A stretch of 64,000 nt of DNA from contig NZ_CP026029.1 of the NCBI RefSeq assembly GCF_023520895.1, forward strand, positions 1,674,001 through 1,738,000, in the 5' to 3' direction. This DNA is from Paenibacillus sp. PK3_47. Lineage in GTDB: Bacteria; Bacillota; Bacilli; Paenibacillales; Paenibacillaceae. The position numbers and the translations under genes were made by a program. Shown here one piece after another: positions 53,582 through 62,750 of the stretch (the stretch's first letter is position 1; each line of letters starts with the position of its first letter). The notes beneath the pieces were generated by a model. It saw nothing but the letters and a program-made list of their open reading frames with translations, was not told where the DNA came from and ran no database searches.

Positions 53582-53920
53582 TTATTTCATCAGCTTATTA
53601 ATAGTGACAAGAAGTTCGTCAATCACCTCATTCTCTCCATCCTGAATGCGTTCAATTATGCAACTTTTCATATGGTGCTCTAACAGTAGCTTTCCTACAC
53701 CGTTCAAGGCAGATTGGACCGAAGAAATTTGATTCAGTACATCGTCACAGTAGGCATCTTTATCAATCAGACCTTTAAGCCCACGAATTTGACCTTCAAT
53801 TCGGTTGAGCCGGTTGATCAAATTATTTTTTGTCTTTTCAGAATGGTGACTTTTCCGCTCATTGGTGCTGCATGAATCGTGATTAGGTTTTTGAGCAGTA
53901 TATTGCGTAAGGTCTTCCAT
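53582..53920 (-). CDS. CsoR family metal-sensing repressor (second copy)
   Basis: A 112-residue paralogue of the shortened csoR. Ligands Cys58, His83 and Cys87 ('AYCDDV', 'HHMKSC') are present, and the C-terminal tail is complete ('DELLVTINKLMK'). Tandem CsoR genes often divide copper sensing and sulfur (CstR-like) sensing, but both here retain the copper triad. It probably binds the same G-tract sites downstream. Confidence 0.88.
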   Translation of the reverse strand: MEDLTQYTAQKPNHDSCSTNERKSHHSEKTKNNLINRLNRIEGQIRGLKGLIDKDAYCDDVLNQISSVQSALNGVGKLLLEHHMKSCIIERIQDGENEVIDELLVTINKLMK

Positions 53921-54044
53921 TTAGATCACTCCCTTTTCATATCTAATATCATACTATAGGCCATTAATTTAAATAAAGCCCGGTAATCTTCCCATTTATC
54001 ACTGCCAGTGGCACTAAGCATCAGTACCAGATCGACTATTGGAA

Positions 54045-54074
54045 TCAAAAACAACCCCGGAATTACGAGGTTGT
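54045..54074 (-). terminator. Terminator after the UspA gene
   Basis: On the minus strand ACAACCT and GGGTTGT pair around a short loop, followed by TTTTTG, 29 bases after the stop codon. Confidence 0.7.
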
Positions 54075-54102
54075 CTTGATGTAGATATGCACAAATTTCC
54101 GG

Positions 54103-54522
54103 TTATTTAACAACCATCACAGGACAATTGACCCTTTTTACAACCTTGTGACTGACACTTCCGAGAACCATCTCTTGAAGTGCATTCAACCCCCGGCTGC
54201 CGATAATAACCATCTCCACTTTTTCCTTATTGGCATATTCGATAATTGTCGGACCTGGTTCTCCATGCAAAATCTGTAATTTATAAAGTGCATTTCCTTG
54301 CTTCAGTATCTCTTCGACAGGCACCAGTTTTTGTCGTCTTTTCAGTTCAAGTTCTTCTCTGCTTTGGGCGTGCAGAATTTCATTCTTTGATTTAGACATG
54401 TCAGCCACGCTTATCACATCAATCTGGCAGTCTGGCGCTAAAGATACCAGCTTTACTGCTTCTTTGGTAGCTCTCAGCGAATTTTCCGATCCATCCACAG
54501 CTAATACGATCCGGTTATACAT
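54103..54522 (-). CDS. Universal stress protein (UspA family)
   Basis: A 139-residue nucleotide-binding protein: 'RIVLAVDGSENSLRATKEAV' at the start and the ATP-binding 'VIIGSRGLNALQEMVLGSVS' followed by 'HKVV' near the end. The full G-2x-G-9x-GS pattern is present, so it likely binds ATP. TCAGGAG precedes the ATG. It is 24 bases downstream of the SulP gene; SulP-UspA pairs are common and probably function together. Confidence 0.9.
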   Translation of the reverse strand: MYNRIVLAVDGSENSLRATKEAVKLVSLAPDCQIDVISVADMSKSKNEILHAQSREELELKRRQKLVPVEEILKQGNALYKLQILHGEPGPTIIEYANKEKVEMVIIGSRGLNALQEMVLGSVSHKVVKRVNCPVMVVK

Positions 54523-54546
54523 CCTTCATTCACTCCTGAAATCAGA

Positions 54547-56010
54547 TTAGTGAGCACTTAGCTTGGCATTAGCATCATTATAAACAGCCAGTTTATTCAC
54601 AATTTTCTGGCTTGAAGAATTCAATCCTTTAATTGTCACTCTGTTGTTGTTTTCACGGTATTTGATTACAACCTTATCCACCGCTCCAACGGCAGAATCA
54701 TCCCAGATATGGGCGTTAGAGAAATCCACTATAATATCTGAATTCTCTACCGTGAAATCAAAGGCATCTACAAAGCCATCTACTGAAGCGAAAAACAATT
54801 GCCCTTCGATTTCAAAAATAGTTTTCGTTTTTTCTATACGTTTTCTAACTTGAATAGTGGATATTTTGGAAACAAAGAATACTGCACTCAAAATCACCCC
54901 AGCGATAACACCTTTGGACAAATCGTGAGTGGCCACAACAATAATAACCGTAACAAGCATAACGGCTGCATCCGTCTTAGGTGCTTTTAACAGGTAAGTA
55001 AACGAAGACCAGTCAAACGTTCCAATAGACACCATAATCATAATACCTACCAAAACCGGCATTGGAATCTGGACTACCCAGTCACCCAACACAAGAATCA
55101 GGAACATCAGGAACATACCCGCCACCAGCGTGGATAATCTTCCTCTTCCGCCTGACTTTACATTAATTACCGACTGTCCAATCATTGCACAGCCAGCCAT
55201 ACCGCCAAAAAAGCCGTTAATAATATTCGCGATCCCTTGTCCCCGGGCCTCCTGGTTCTTATTACTGTTGGTTCCTGTCATATCATCCACAATAGAGGAG
55301 GTTAACAGAGATTCCAGTAGACCGACGATAGCCAGTGCAATGGAGTAAGGAAAGATGATTGTTAAAGTCTCCAGACTGAACGGAACATCTGGAATAAAAA
55401 AGGACGGCAGTTCTTGCTTAATAATGCCTAGATCTCCCACTGTCCTCAAATCTGTCCCCGTAAGGATGGCTATTACAGTCAATACAAGAATCGCAATCAA
55501 CGGCGCAGGTACCGCTTTGAAGAATAAGGGAACAACATATACAATAGCTAATGTTACCCCGACAAAGACATAGGTCATCCCATTAATTCCCCAGAAATGG
55601 GGCACCTGGGCCATGAAAATAAGGATAGCCAAGGCGTTGACAAAGCCGATCATGACGGGTCTCGGAATAAATTTCATCAGTTTGGCAATCTTTAAAACAC
55701 CAAATACGAGCTGTATTACTCCTGTAAGTATCGTTGCTGCCAGCAGGTACTGAAGTCCATGCTCTTTGACAAGCGGAACCATAAGCAGTGCCATCGCTCC
55801 AGTCGCAGCTGATATCATTCCTGGCCGTCCGCCTACAAAAGCAATAATGACCGCAATACAAAAGGACGCATAAAGACCTACCATAGGATCAACACCCGCA
55901 ATAATCGAAAATGCGATGGCTTCCGGAATCAACGCTAGTGCCACAACTATCCCTGCCAGAACATCTCCCTTCACATTAAAAAACCAGTTTTGTTTTAGTT
56001 TCTCAATCAC
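54547..56010 (-). CDS. SulP family anion transporter with STAS domain
   Basis: About 487 residues from the GTG at 56010 (AGAGGTG seven bases upstream; an upstream frame to 56058 is less plausible). Ten or more membrane segments begin '[20 protein letters not shown]', a SulP hallmark, with '[20 protein letters not shown]' later. The cytoplasmic STAS domain is at about 395-487 ('[20 protein letters not shown]'). The family carries sulfate or bicarbonate. Proximity to sulfur genes suggests sulfate, but the ligand cannot be read from sequence. Confidence 0.88.
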   Translation of the reverse strand: MIEKLKQNWFFNVKGDVLAGIVVALALIPEAIAFSIIAGVDPMVGLYASFCIAVIIAFVGGRPGMISAATGAMALLMVPLVKEHGLQYLLAATILTGVIQLVFGVLKIAKLMKFIPRPVMIGFVNALAILIFMAQVPHFWGINGMTYVFVGVTLAIVYVVPLFFKAVPAPLIAILVLTVIAILTGTDLRTVGDLGIIKQELPSFFIPDVPFSLETLTIIFPYSIALAIVGLLESLLTSSIVDDMTGTNSNKNQEARGQGIANIINGFFGGMAGCAMIGQSVINVKSGGRGRLSTLVAGMFLMFLILVLGDWVVQIPMPVLVGIMIMVSIGTFDWSSFTYLLKAPKTDAAVMLVTVIIVVATHDLSKGVIAGVILSAVFFVSKISTIQVRKRIEKTKTIFEIEGQLFFASVDGFVDAFDFTVENSDIIVDFSNAHIWDDSAVGAVDKVVIKYRENNNRVTIKGLNSSSQKIVNKLAVYNDANAKLSAH

Positions 56011-56167
56011 TCTGTCTTCACCTCTAATTTGTCGGCACTCCAAGTCCATGATTGTCATGCCAATTTTCTACAAACAGTTTAACACTCATCTTCCCTAAAT
56101 GGAACCTTTTAGGGACAAAAAATTATGGTATGATAACGGCAGTTTGATAAAGTAAGGAGAGTACACC

Positions 56168-56710
56168 ATGCGTATTGGATATATGAGACCCTATCAGGAC
56201 GATCTGAATATTGAAGCACAAACTGAAATGCTGAACGCTTTCCCATGCGATACTGTTATTGTTGAAGAACATGCTTCAGCAAAACGGCGGTCCCATCTCA
56301 AACATATGATGAATAATTTAAACCCCGGAGATACTATCGTTGTTGCTAAATTATTCGCCTTTGCAGACTCTACCCGGCATCTTGTGGAACTGCTTGAAAT
56401 TTTGGAAAGTAAGCAGGCTTATATCTTTTCCATAACGGAAAATATCGACACCGGCAAATCCGAAGGATATTCATTTGGTGATATTGTAAAGCATCTGGTT
56501 GATTTTCAAAGCGATGTGATAAGCGAAAAAACCAAAAGAGGACTCTATGAGGCGAAGCAGAAGGGGAATGTTCCAGGGAGACCACGGAAAGCTGATGAAA
56601 ATGTGGAAAAGGCGATCCTAATGTATCAGTCCAAAAACTATACGCTCGCTGAGATCAAAGAACAGACAGGAATCAGCAAATCCACCCTCTACCGGTATCT
56701 GGAGAACTAA
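56168..56710 (+). CDS. Serine-resolvase-like protein lacking the catalytic residues
   Basis: A 180-residue protein with the fold of small serine recombinases: N-terminal domain (1-120), 'KRGLYEAKQKGNVPGRPRKA' linker, and a C-terminal helix-turn-helix 'YTLAEIKEQTGISKSTLYRY'. However, where active enzymes have Ser in 'YARVSTDDQ' this has Tyr9 ('YMRPYQDD'), and 'LDRLGRS' is replaced by 'LFAFADS', so the catalytic Ser and both Arg are gone. It is therefore unlikely to cut DNA and may act as a regulator. AAGGAGAG precedes the ATG. Confidence 0.83.
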   Translation: MRIGYMRPYQDDLNIEAQTEMLNAFPCDTVIVEEHASAKRRSHLKHMMNNLNPGDTIVVAKLFAFADSTRHLVELLEILESKQAYIFSITENIDTGKSEGYSFGDIVKHLVDFQSDVISEKTKRGLYEAKQKGNVPGRPRKADENVEKAILMYQSKNYTLAEIKEQTGISKSTLYRYLEN

Positions 56711-56730
56711 TTGTTGTGTACTGAAAAATT

Positions 56731-56773
56731 AAAACCTCCTGCCTGTTGGAACTCATATGGCAGGAGGTTTTGA
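56731..56773. terminator. Terminator after the resolvase-like gene
   Basis: AAAACCTCCTGCC and GGCAGGAGGTTTT, a perfect 13-base stem, between converging genes. Confidence 0.85.
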
Positions 56774-56792
56774 TTTTGAGTACCAATCTATA

Positions 56793-57326
56793 TCAGATCA
56801 ATCCGGTTTCCCGAAGCAGTAAAAGCTTTTCCTTTGGAATACTTCTTTCTAAATCGCCATTTTCAACATCAAGTGCTTCCCAATCTGAATATAAAACAAA
56901 ATCAGGTGTGACGGGCAAAACCTCAGTCCAATCTAAGGAATTTAATTGTAATGCAACTTCAAAACGAACATCCTGACAAGCTTCCCAATATTGTTCCCAC
57001 TCATTGTCTCCAATTAACTCTACAAATTTCTCCTGCTTCTCTTGAAAAGAGGGGATTACTTTTTCAAGCCCCACTTGATAGGCAGCCGGCATCTCACCGG
57101 AGTTCCACAGATACCAAAGCGCCTGAGGGTGCTCTTCTTGAATCATCTTATCTCGGTAGGATTTAATCCCTAATGTAATTAATCCAAGTACGGGTTCGTA
57201 ATCGGTTCCAAGAAGAGATACATAACATACTTCATCAGATTCATCCAGTTGAATTTCCTTAACAGCAACCAGAATATCACGCAGCATATCTTGCTTCATC
57301 TCTTTAAGGAGTTGGTCTTTATCCAT
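56793..57326 (-). CDS. DUF4303-like hypothetical protein
   Basis: A 177-residue acidic, soluble protein. The long helical and Trp-rich pattern ('ALWYLWNSGEMPAAYQ', 'WEQYWEACQDVRFEVALQLN', 'VLYSDWEAL') resembles DUF4303 proteins, some of which are immunity proteins of polymorphic toxins. No toxin gene is next to it. The start has GGGGGAAATC upstream. It is the last of three minus-strand genes with no known partner. Confidence 0.55.
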   Translation of the reverse strand: MDKDQLLKEMKQDMLRDILVAVKEIQLDESDEVCYVSLLGTDYEPVLGLITLGIKSYRDKMIQEEHPQALWYLWNSGEMPAAYQVGLEKVIPSFQEKQEKFVELIGDNEWEQYWEACQDVRFEVALQLNSLDWTEVLPVTPDFVLYSDWEALDVENGDLERSIPKEKLLLLRETGLI

Positions 57327-57359
57327 GATTTCCCCCAGTGTTTAATTTAATTACTCTAG

Positions 57360-57560
57360 TCAAAAAGCAGTACCTCGCAGATTTGTGCTGTATCTTAACG
57401 TAGCTTCATGTTGTATCAAGTAGATAAATCCCTTCGCAGCCACAAGGAGTTGCTCGCCAAGTTCAAGTGATGTTTTATAAGGAAAGATTCCTTCACGTAT
57501 AGTCTTATTTGATTCAGGATCCTGCAGAGTAGCATCGATCATCTCGTTATACCTTTTCAT
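57360..57560 (-). CDS. Small hypothetical protein
   Basis: A 66-residue basic protein with one weakly hydrophobic helix ('ELGEQLLVAAKGFIYLIQHE'). The ATG overlaps the stop of the 234-residue gene (ATGA), which indicates coupled translation. No family is recognised. Confidence 0.55.
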   Translation of the reverse strand: MKRYNEMIDATLQDPESNKTIREGIFPYKTSLELGEQLLVAAKGFIYLIQHEATLRYSTNLRGTAF

Positions 57561-58261
57561 ATTTCATACCTGCTAAGGGTTATCGTATAACGGTAGGAAT
57601 CTATCATTTTTATAAACATTGCTCCATTTTCACTATAACCGCCTTTAGCAGCCGGCAAAAGGGTATACCCGCACTTCTCTAAGGGTTCCCTTAATACATC
57701 CAAAATGACTTCGTTTACCCTCAACCTCGATTTATTACCATAGAGCGTAAGAATCCCCCTCTCCTCCAGCATGCTGTCATCCAACATATTGAGAAGATCA
57801 AAAGACAAAGAGGCTAAGTTCTCCAAAGCAAATGCCTGTGTAAAATAATCTACTCCTTTCGGGTTCAAAGGATCAGAATGAAGCAAAGAATTCAATAGAT
57901 CTACGGATTTAGAGTCTGTAGCAAAAGGAATCCAGGCTTCCGTCTGAAATGGTTCAAGTTCCATTTTCTTTGGTTGTTGAAAAGGAATATCGATATGAAT
58001 CTTAAGAACTCCGTCTTTCCAAAAGTCGGTCCTCCACCCCCACTCATCATAGTTCCCCCAAAAAAGGACAGTTGTTTTCAGCTCTGCTGATACCTTACCC
58101 GCCCATTTGTTAGCTGTTCGCAGATCATTCTCGATAAACAAAGCAATCCATTTCGGGTTCAATTGTGTCAGGTAGGCATCCTTTTTCTTTTTGCGAATCC
58201 ATTGCTCGAGAACAGGCACTTCAAGATTATGTATTAAAATAGCGGTTGATAATTCACTCAT
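57557..58261 (-). CDS. Hypothetical protein
   Basis: A 234-residue soluble protein without signal peptide or membrane segments. It contains a Trp-rich acidic stretch ('VLFWGNYDEWGWRTDFWKDG') and an Ala/Leu-rich helical middle. No motif points to a family. It forms a pair with the 66-residue gene downstream. Codon use and length look like a genuine gene. Confidence 0.6.
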   Translation of the reverse strand: MSELSTAILIHNLEVPVLEQWIRKKKKDAYLTQLNPKWIALFIENDLRTANKWAGKVSAELKTTVLFWGNYDEWGWRTDFWKDGVLKIHIDIPFQQPKKMELEPFQTEAWIPFATDSKSVDLLNSLLHSDPLNPKGVDYFTQAFALENLASLSFDLLNMLDDSMLEERGILTLYGNKSRLRVNEVILDVLREPLEKCGYTLLPAAKGGYSENGAMFIKMIDSYRYTITLSRYEI

Positions 58262-58573
58262 GGAACACCTCTTGGCAAAAAATAATAGCAGAAGTCCCGG
58301 TTAAACTGGGCTTTATTAATATTAATATAATACAATACGCTAATTTACAGAAAATCTCATTTATAATTGTAATTTTAGCAAATTTATTTTTACACTTCGT
58401 TGTCTTAACCTCATCAAAGTGTAAAAGTTGTAATTTATAAAAAAACCAGTAATAGCAAGGCTTTCGCTACTACTGGCTTTAATATTAGTCTCAAACATAT
58501 ACCCTAAAAAGTCTCATTTATCGACCATTAAAGTAGTCTCAATTATAACCGTTACTCACAAAACCAGTAACCG
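58262..58573. other. AT-rich gap with a hairpin
   Basis: A 312-base gap between divergent transcription start and the methyltransferase stop. CCAGTAATAGC at 58445-58455 and GCTACTACTGG at 58466-58476 form a stem (58439-58480) with A- and T-runs at the ends, a likely terminator for the minus-strand methyltransferase gene or a bidirectional one. I see no small gene here. Confidence 0.55.
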
Positions 58574-59368
58574 CTACCCCTTAATCCCCCGCTGCCGCAT
58601 TCCCTCAAACAGCAGAATCGTAGCTGCCATCGCCGCGTTCAGCGACTCGGCCCGGCCGGCCATCGGGATGATGATGCTCTTGTCGACAAGGGCGGCCGTT
58701 TCCGGCGAGATGCCCTTGCCTTCGCTGCCGATCAGCAGCCACTGGCTGCCGCGGAAATCATGCGTGTAGCAGGAATCTTCTCCGGTCAGTGAAGTACTGA
58801 CCAGGAGTGCACCGCGCTCCCGCGCCTGCCACAGCACTTCGCCAAGATCTCCCTCCACCACCGGGAGATGGAACATCGAACCCATCGTGGAGCGGATGGT
58901 CTTCGGGTTATAGATATCGGCGCAGCCTTGACCGAGGATAACTCCGTCGGCACCGGCCGCATCCGCGCTGCGGATAATGGTTCCCACGTTGCCGGGGTCC
59001 TGGACGCCGTCCAGCACAACTACGAAGCTATCCGGCTTCGCCAGGATGACTTCTATCCCCTGCTGTTCCTTACGCACAACCGCAAAGACCGGCTGCGGCG
59101 TATTCGTGCTGCTGCATTTTGCGATTACCGCAGCGGATACGCCGATCACCTCCATGCCCTGCACGGCCTGCAGATGATCCCGCAGCTCGGAAGGCATGCC
59201 CTTGTCGAGGTCATAGGCCAGGATTTCTACATCCGCTTCAGCCAGCAGCGCCTCCTGAACAAGATGAATCCCTTCCACTATATATTTACCGGACTTGTCC
59301 CGGTGTTTTTTCTCCTGCAATCCGGCCCATTCTTTTACCCGCGTATTCTGCGGCGACAATATTTCCAT
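58574..59368 (-). CDS. TrmH/SpoU family RNA methyltransferase
   Basis: About 264 residues, from the ATG at 59368 (an in-frame ATG at 59386 is an alternative). The SPOUT knot motifs are seen: 'VVVLDGVQDPGNVGTIIRSA' (motif 1), 'LLIGSEGKGIS' (motif 2) and 'IPMAGRAESLNAAMAATILL' (motif 3). An N-terminal substrate-binding domain (about 1-105) precedes them. It 2'-O-methylates rRNA or tRNA. It resembles YsgA-type rRNA methyltransferases; the target nucleotide is not visible. Confidence 0.9.
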   Translation of the reverse strand: MEILSPQNTRVKEWAGLQEKKHRDKSGKYIVEGIHLVQEALLAEADVEILAYDLDKGMPSELRDHLQAVQGMEVIGVSAAVIAKCSSTNTPQPVFAVVRKEQQGIEVILAKPDSFVVVLDGVQDPGNVGTIIRSADAAGADGVILGQGCADIYNPKTIRSTMGSMFHLPVVEGDLGEVLWQARERGALLVSTSLTGEDSCYTHDFRGSQWLLIGSEGKGISPETAALVDKSIIIPMAGRAESLNAAMAATILLFEGMRQRGIKG

Positions 59369-59529
59369 GAGGTCCAACCTTTCCATTTACTTAGCATGTC
59401 CATCCGGCAGCTGCTTAATTGCATTTTCTGCAGCTAAAATCCCGTATTTCTTCCCTGTTGCCCGCTTAGTAGCAGTTTGTACACTTAAAATTTCCATTAT
59501 GGTCAAATAAGCACAATTCTCTTCATTAT

Positions 59530-59677
59530 AGCTGCACCAAATACATTTATTCCGCTAAACAAGCTCTTCCCACCAGATATAACTGCACAAAATACAATTA
59601 AGCAGCATCCAGCCTGCAATGTATGGCACTTTTAGCGTTCAGCATCCAGCCTATAATGTATGACACGTTTAGCGTTC
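59530..59677. repeat. Short repeats between the methyltransferase and ktrA
   Basis: A 37-base unit (59604-59640) is repeated directly at 59641-59677 with only four differences; each begins AGCATCCAGCCT and ends TTTAGCGTTC. Upstream, TGCACCAAATACATTTATTC (59530) and TGCACAAAATACAATTAAGC (59584) are another diverged pair. The whole gap 59387-59679 has no gene. Its function is unknown. Confidence 0.7.
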
Positions 59678-59679
59678 AG

Positions 59680-60339
59680 CTACTGATAAGCCATCTCCAG
59701 CTTCGTCAGATTATCCTTATGCCCGACGATAACCAGCACATCGCCGTCAACCAGCCGGTCGTCTGCTCTTGGAGTGATATTCATTTCGTCCCCCCGGCGG
59801 ATGGCCATAACGTTACAGCCATATTTGGCGCGGATGTCGAGCTCCTGCAGGTTTTTGCCCAGCATGGGTCTCGGCACCTTCATATCCAGAATGCTGTAGT
59901 CCGGTGACAGCTCAATATAATCAAGGATGTTCGGGGAAGCCAGATGATGCGCTACCCTCAGTCCCATATCCCGTTCAGGGTAAATCACTTTGTCGGCACC
60001 GATCTTGCTCAGAACCTTGCCGTGCAGCTCGCTTTTGGCCTTGACCAGAATCGCCGGCACGCCGAGGTCTTTCAGAATCAGTGTCGTCAGAATACTCGCC
60101 TGGATATCTTCGCCAATCGCCACAACTACGACATCAAAGTTGCGGATGCCGAGCGCGCGCAGCGCCTCCTCATCGGTGGAATCCGCGGATACGGCATGCG
60201 TGACAATACCCGAAATTTCCTGTGTGCGCTGCTCGTCCGCATCGATCGCCAGCACATCATACCCCATGCCGCTGAGCGCTCTGGCCACACTTGAGCCGAA
60301 GCGTCCCATTCCGATGATCGCGTACTGTTTTTTTGCCAT
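59680..60339 (-). CDS. ktrA: Potassium uptake regulatory subunit KtrA (RCK domain)
   Basis: A 219-residue cytoplasmic gating protein from the ATG at 60339 (TGGGAGG upstream; longer frames start in non-coding sequence). The RCK_N Rossmann part has 'YAIIGMGRFGSSVARALSGM' and 'DVVVVAIGEDIQASILTTLI', and an RCK_C part ends near residue 219. It binds nucleotide and opens the KtrB channel; no ktrB gene is in the window, which is usual as KtrA and KtrC can be unlinked. Confidence 0.88.
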   Translation of the reverse strand: MAKKQYAIIGMGRFGSSVARALSGMGYDVLAIDADEQRTQEISGIVTHAVSADSTDEEALRALGIRNFDVVVVAIGEDIQASILTTLILKDLGVPAILVKAKSELHGKVLSKIGADKVIYPERDMGLRVAHHLASPNILDYIELSPDYSILDMKVPRPMLGKNLQELDIRAKYGCNVMAIRRGDEMNITPRADDRLVDGDVLVIVGHKDNLTKLEMAYQ

Positions 60340-60514
60340 GTCCGTGTACCTCCCAAAAGCAATGTGCATCTCACACAGTATAGCATAAGCACACATAAAC
60401 TTGAATTTCCTGCGCACCTGCAGGGCACATTAAAAAAGGGCCTTTGAGTCTTATCCGGACCCGGTTCTTATCCAAAAGCCAGCCAAGTCCACCATCACAT
60501 TCAGGAGGTTGATT

Positions 60515-60751
60515 ATGCCAGTTACTATCGATTTGCGCCAAGCGGTAATTCGTAAAGTGCACGGCCAGTCTGAAGACGATTTGCGGGACATGATTGAAGG
60601 CTCCGTCGACGGCCCCGAAGCAGCCCTGCCCGGGCTCGGTGTCATGTTCGAGATGGTATGGAAAGACCTCGAATCTGCCAAGCAGGAACGTGTAATCAGC
60701 TTACTGCACAGACATCTGGAGGAAATAACTCCGGGTTCGGTTACGACCTAA
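60515..60751 (+). CDS. sspI: Small acid-soluble spore protein SspI
   Basis: A 78-residue protein from the ATG at 60515, six bases after AGGAGG. It matches SspI by 'IDLRQAVIRKVHGQSEDDLR' and 'LPGLGVMFEMVWKDLESAKQ'. SspI is a minor spore-core protein made in the forespore under sigma-G. It shows that the organism forms endospores. A shared terminator follows. Confidence 0.9.
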   Translation: MPVTIDLRQAVIRKVHGQSEDDLRDMIEGSVDGPEAALPGLGVMFEMVWKDLESAKQERVISLLHRHLEEITPGSVTT

Positions 60752-60765
60752 ACGCCCATGCAGGC

Positions 60766-60815
60766 AAAAACCTCCGCTAACCCGGGTGCCAGGCACCCTG
60801 TAAGCGGAGGTTTTC
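60766..60815. terminator. Bidirectional terminator between sspI and prfC
   Basis: AAAAACCTCCGCT and AGCGGAGGTTTT form the outer stem with GGTGCC/GGCACC inside. Confidence 0.85.
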
Positions 60816-60836
60816 AATTCATTACAAACGTTCGGC

Positions 60837-62417
60837 TTAAGGCGCCGTCTCCAGGAACTTCGCTGTCGGATTCTTATCCATTGCTGTACGCATCGCATAT
60901 TCGTTCTCGAACAGCACGACATAATTGCCTTTCTTATCCGTTACCAGCGTGGAGTTAATCCGGAACTTGGATGGATCCGGCTTGTTCTCATCGATAATCC
61001 AGCGTGCGAACTGATACGACATCCGCTGCAGCTGCACATCCACGCCATATTCGCCCTTCATGCGGTACTCGAACACTTCGAACTGCAGCTGGCCCACTAC
61101 GCCGAGAATAATATCGTCAAAGTTGACCGTCCGGAACACCTGAATCATACCTTCTTCTGTCAGCTGGTCGATACCCTTCTGGAACTGCTTCGATTTGAGC
61201 GCGTTTTTGATGCTTACCTTGGAGAAAATCTCCGGCGAGAACGTCGGCAGCTCATCGAACTCCATCTCTCCCGCCTGGCTCAGGGTATCCCCAATCCGGA
61301 AAATCCCCGGATCGAACAAACCGATAATATCACCAGGATACGCCTCTTCGACAATATCACGGTCCTGCGCCAGGAATTGCTGCGGCTGGGACAGCTTGAT
61401 ATCCTTGCCTGCCCGGACATGCTTTACGCTCATGCCGCGCTGGAACTTGCCTGATACGATCCGCAGAAAGGCGATCCGGTCACGGTGGGCCGGGTTCATA
61501 TTGGCCTGGATTTTGAATACATAACCGGTGAATTTCTCATTCGTCGGCTCTACAGGGCCGGCTGTACTGCGGCGCGGCTCCGGCTTCGGTGCAAGCTCCA
61601 GGAAGTTGTCGAGGAAAGTCTGCACACCGAAATTGTTGATCGCACTGCCGAAGAATACCGGAGTCAGCTCTCCGCGCAGCACTTTTTCATAATCAAAGGC
61701 ATCGCCGGCCACGTCCAGCAGCTCCAGATCCTGGCACAGCTGGTCATGCAGAAATTCGCCGGCCATTTCGCGGATAATCGGGTCACGGTAGCTTTCCACC
61801 TTCTGCACCTTGATCACCGAGTGATCGTCGCCCTGGAACAGCTCCACCTGATTCTTCATCCGGTCGTATACCCCGCACAGCTCGCGTCCGCTTCCGATCG
61901 GCCAGTTCATCGGTACAGAGCGGATGCCGAGTACGTTCTCCAGCTCTTCCATCAGGTCGAACGGGCTTTGGCCTTCACGATCCAGCTTGTTGATAAAGGT
62001 GAAGATCGGAATGCCGCGTTTGGCGCAGACTTGGAACAGCTTGATCGTCTGTGCCTCCACACCTTTTGCAACGTCAATCAGCATGACCGCGCTGTCGGCT
62101 GCCGTCAAAGTACGGTACGTGTCTTCACTGAAATCCTGGTGACCAGGGGTATCGAGAATGTTCACCCGGTGGTCCAGATAATCAAACTGCATCACGGAGG
62201 AGGTAACCGAAATCCCCCGCTGCTTCTCAATTTCCATCCAGTCACTTGTTGCATGCTTGCTTGCTTTACGGGCCTTAACCGTACCCGCGAGCCGGATCGC
62301 GCCGCCGAACAGCAGCAGCTTCTCCGTTAATGTCGTTTTCCCCGCATCGGGGTGGGAAATGATCGCAAAGGTTCTGCGTTTGTCCACTTCCGCTTGCAGC
62401 TTCTGATCCGGTGCCAT
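60837..62417 (-). CDS. prfC: Peptide chain release factor 3
   Basis: A 526-residue GTPase that recycles RF1/RF2 after termination. The GTP motifs are 'SHPDAGKTTLTEKLL' (G1), 'DTPGHQDFSEDTYR' (G3) and 'FINKLDREGQ' (G4); the C-terminal part reads 'QLQFEVFEYRMKGEYGVDVQ', the RF3 signature. The length is normal. No damage is seen. Confidence 0.95.
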   Translation of the reverse strand: MAPDQKLQAEVDKRRTFAIISHPDAGKTTLTEKLLLFGGAIRLAGTVKARKASKHATSDWMEIEKQRGISVTSSVMQFDYLDHRVNILDTPGHQDFSEDTYRTLTAADSAVMLIDVAKGVEAQTIKLFQVCAKRGIPIFTFINKLDREGQSPFDLMEELENVLGIRSVPMNWPIGSGRELCGVYDRMKNQVELFQGDDHSVIKVQKVESYRDPIIREMAGEFLHDQLCQDLELLDVAGDAFDYEKVLRGELTPVFFGSAINNFGVQTFLDNFLELAPKPEPRRSTAGPVEPTNEKFTGYVFKIQANMNPAHRDRIAFLRIVSGKFQRGMSVKHVRAGKDIKLSQPQQFLAQDRDIVEEAYPGDIIGLFDPGIFRIGDTLSQAGEMEFDELPTFSPEIFSKVSIKNALKSKQFQKGIDQLTEEGMIQVFRTVNFDDIILGVVGQLQFEVFEYRMKGEYGVDVQLQRMSYQFARWIIDENKPDPSKFRINSTLVTDKKGNYVVLFENEYAMRTAMDKNPTAKFLETAP

Positions 62418-62678
62418 ATGGTTTGCACTTATCCCTTCATATATAAATTCATGCTCTAGGCGGCAATTACAGAGAACTCATCAAATCGGTCTTCTGCTCA
62501 TTCTGTACAAATCCCTTCATTGGTTGGATTCATCATTTATGGTATAACTTCATTGGTAAATCCGCTTCAATTAAAGCATCCTTTAAAGTATATCAAAATC
62601 CGGCAGACGTATCTATTATTTTCAACCTTTATGCGTAATTATATGCCTTATCCTGCATTGTGTCGCTGAATCATAGGT

Positions 62679-62722
62679 AAAAAGAAGAAGCCCCCTGCAA
62701 ACATTGCAGGAGGCGCTTCTGT
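62679..62722 (-). terminator. Terminator after zwf
   Basis: GAAGcgCCTCCTGCAAtG and TGCAGGGGGCTTCTTC form a long stem, followed by a T-run on the minus strand. Nothing else is seen in the 333-base gap 62418-62750. Confidence 0.75.
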
Positions 62723-62750
62723 ATGAACTGCTGTATCGTGACTTGAGGTA

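Noticed and set aside
56168..56710. A mobile element marked by a resolvase gene
   Set aside because: The catalytic residues are missing, and no terminal inverted repeats or transposase are seen nearby.
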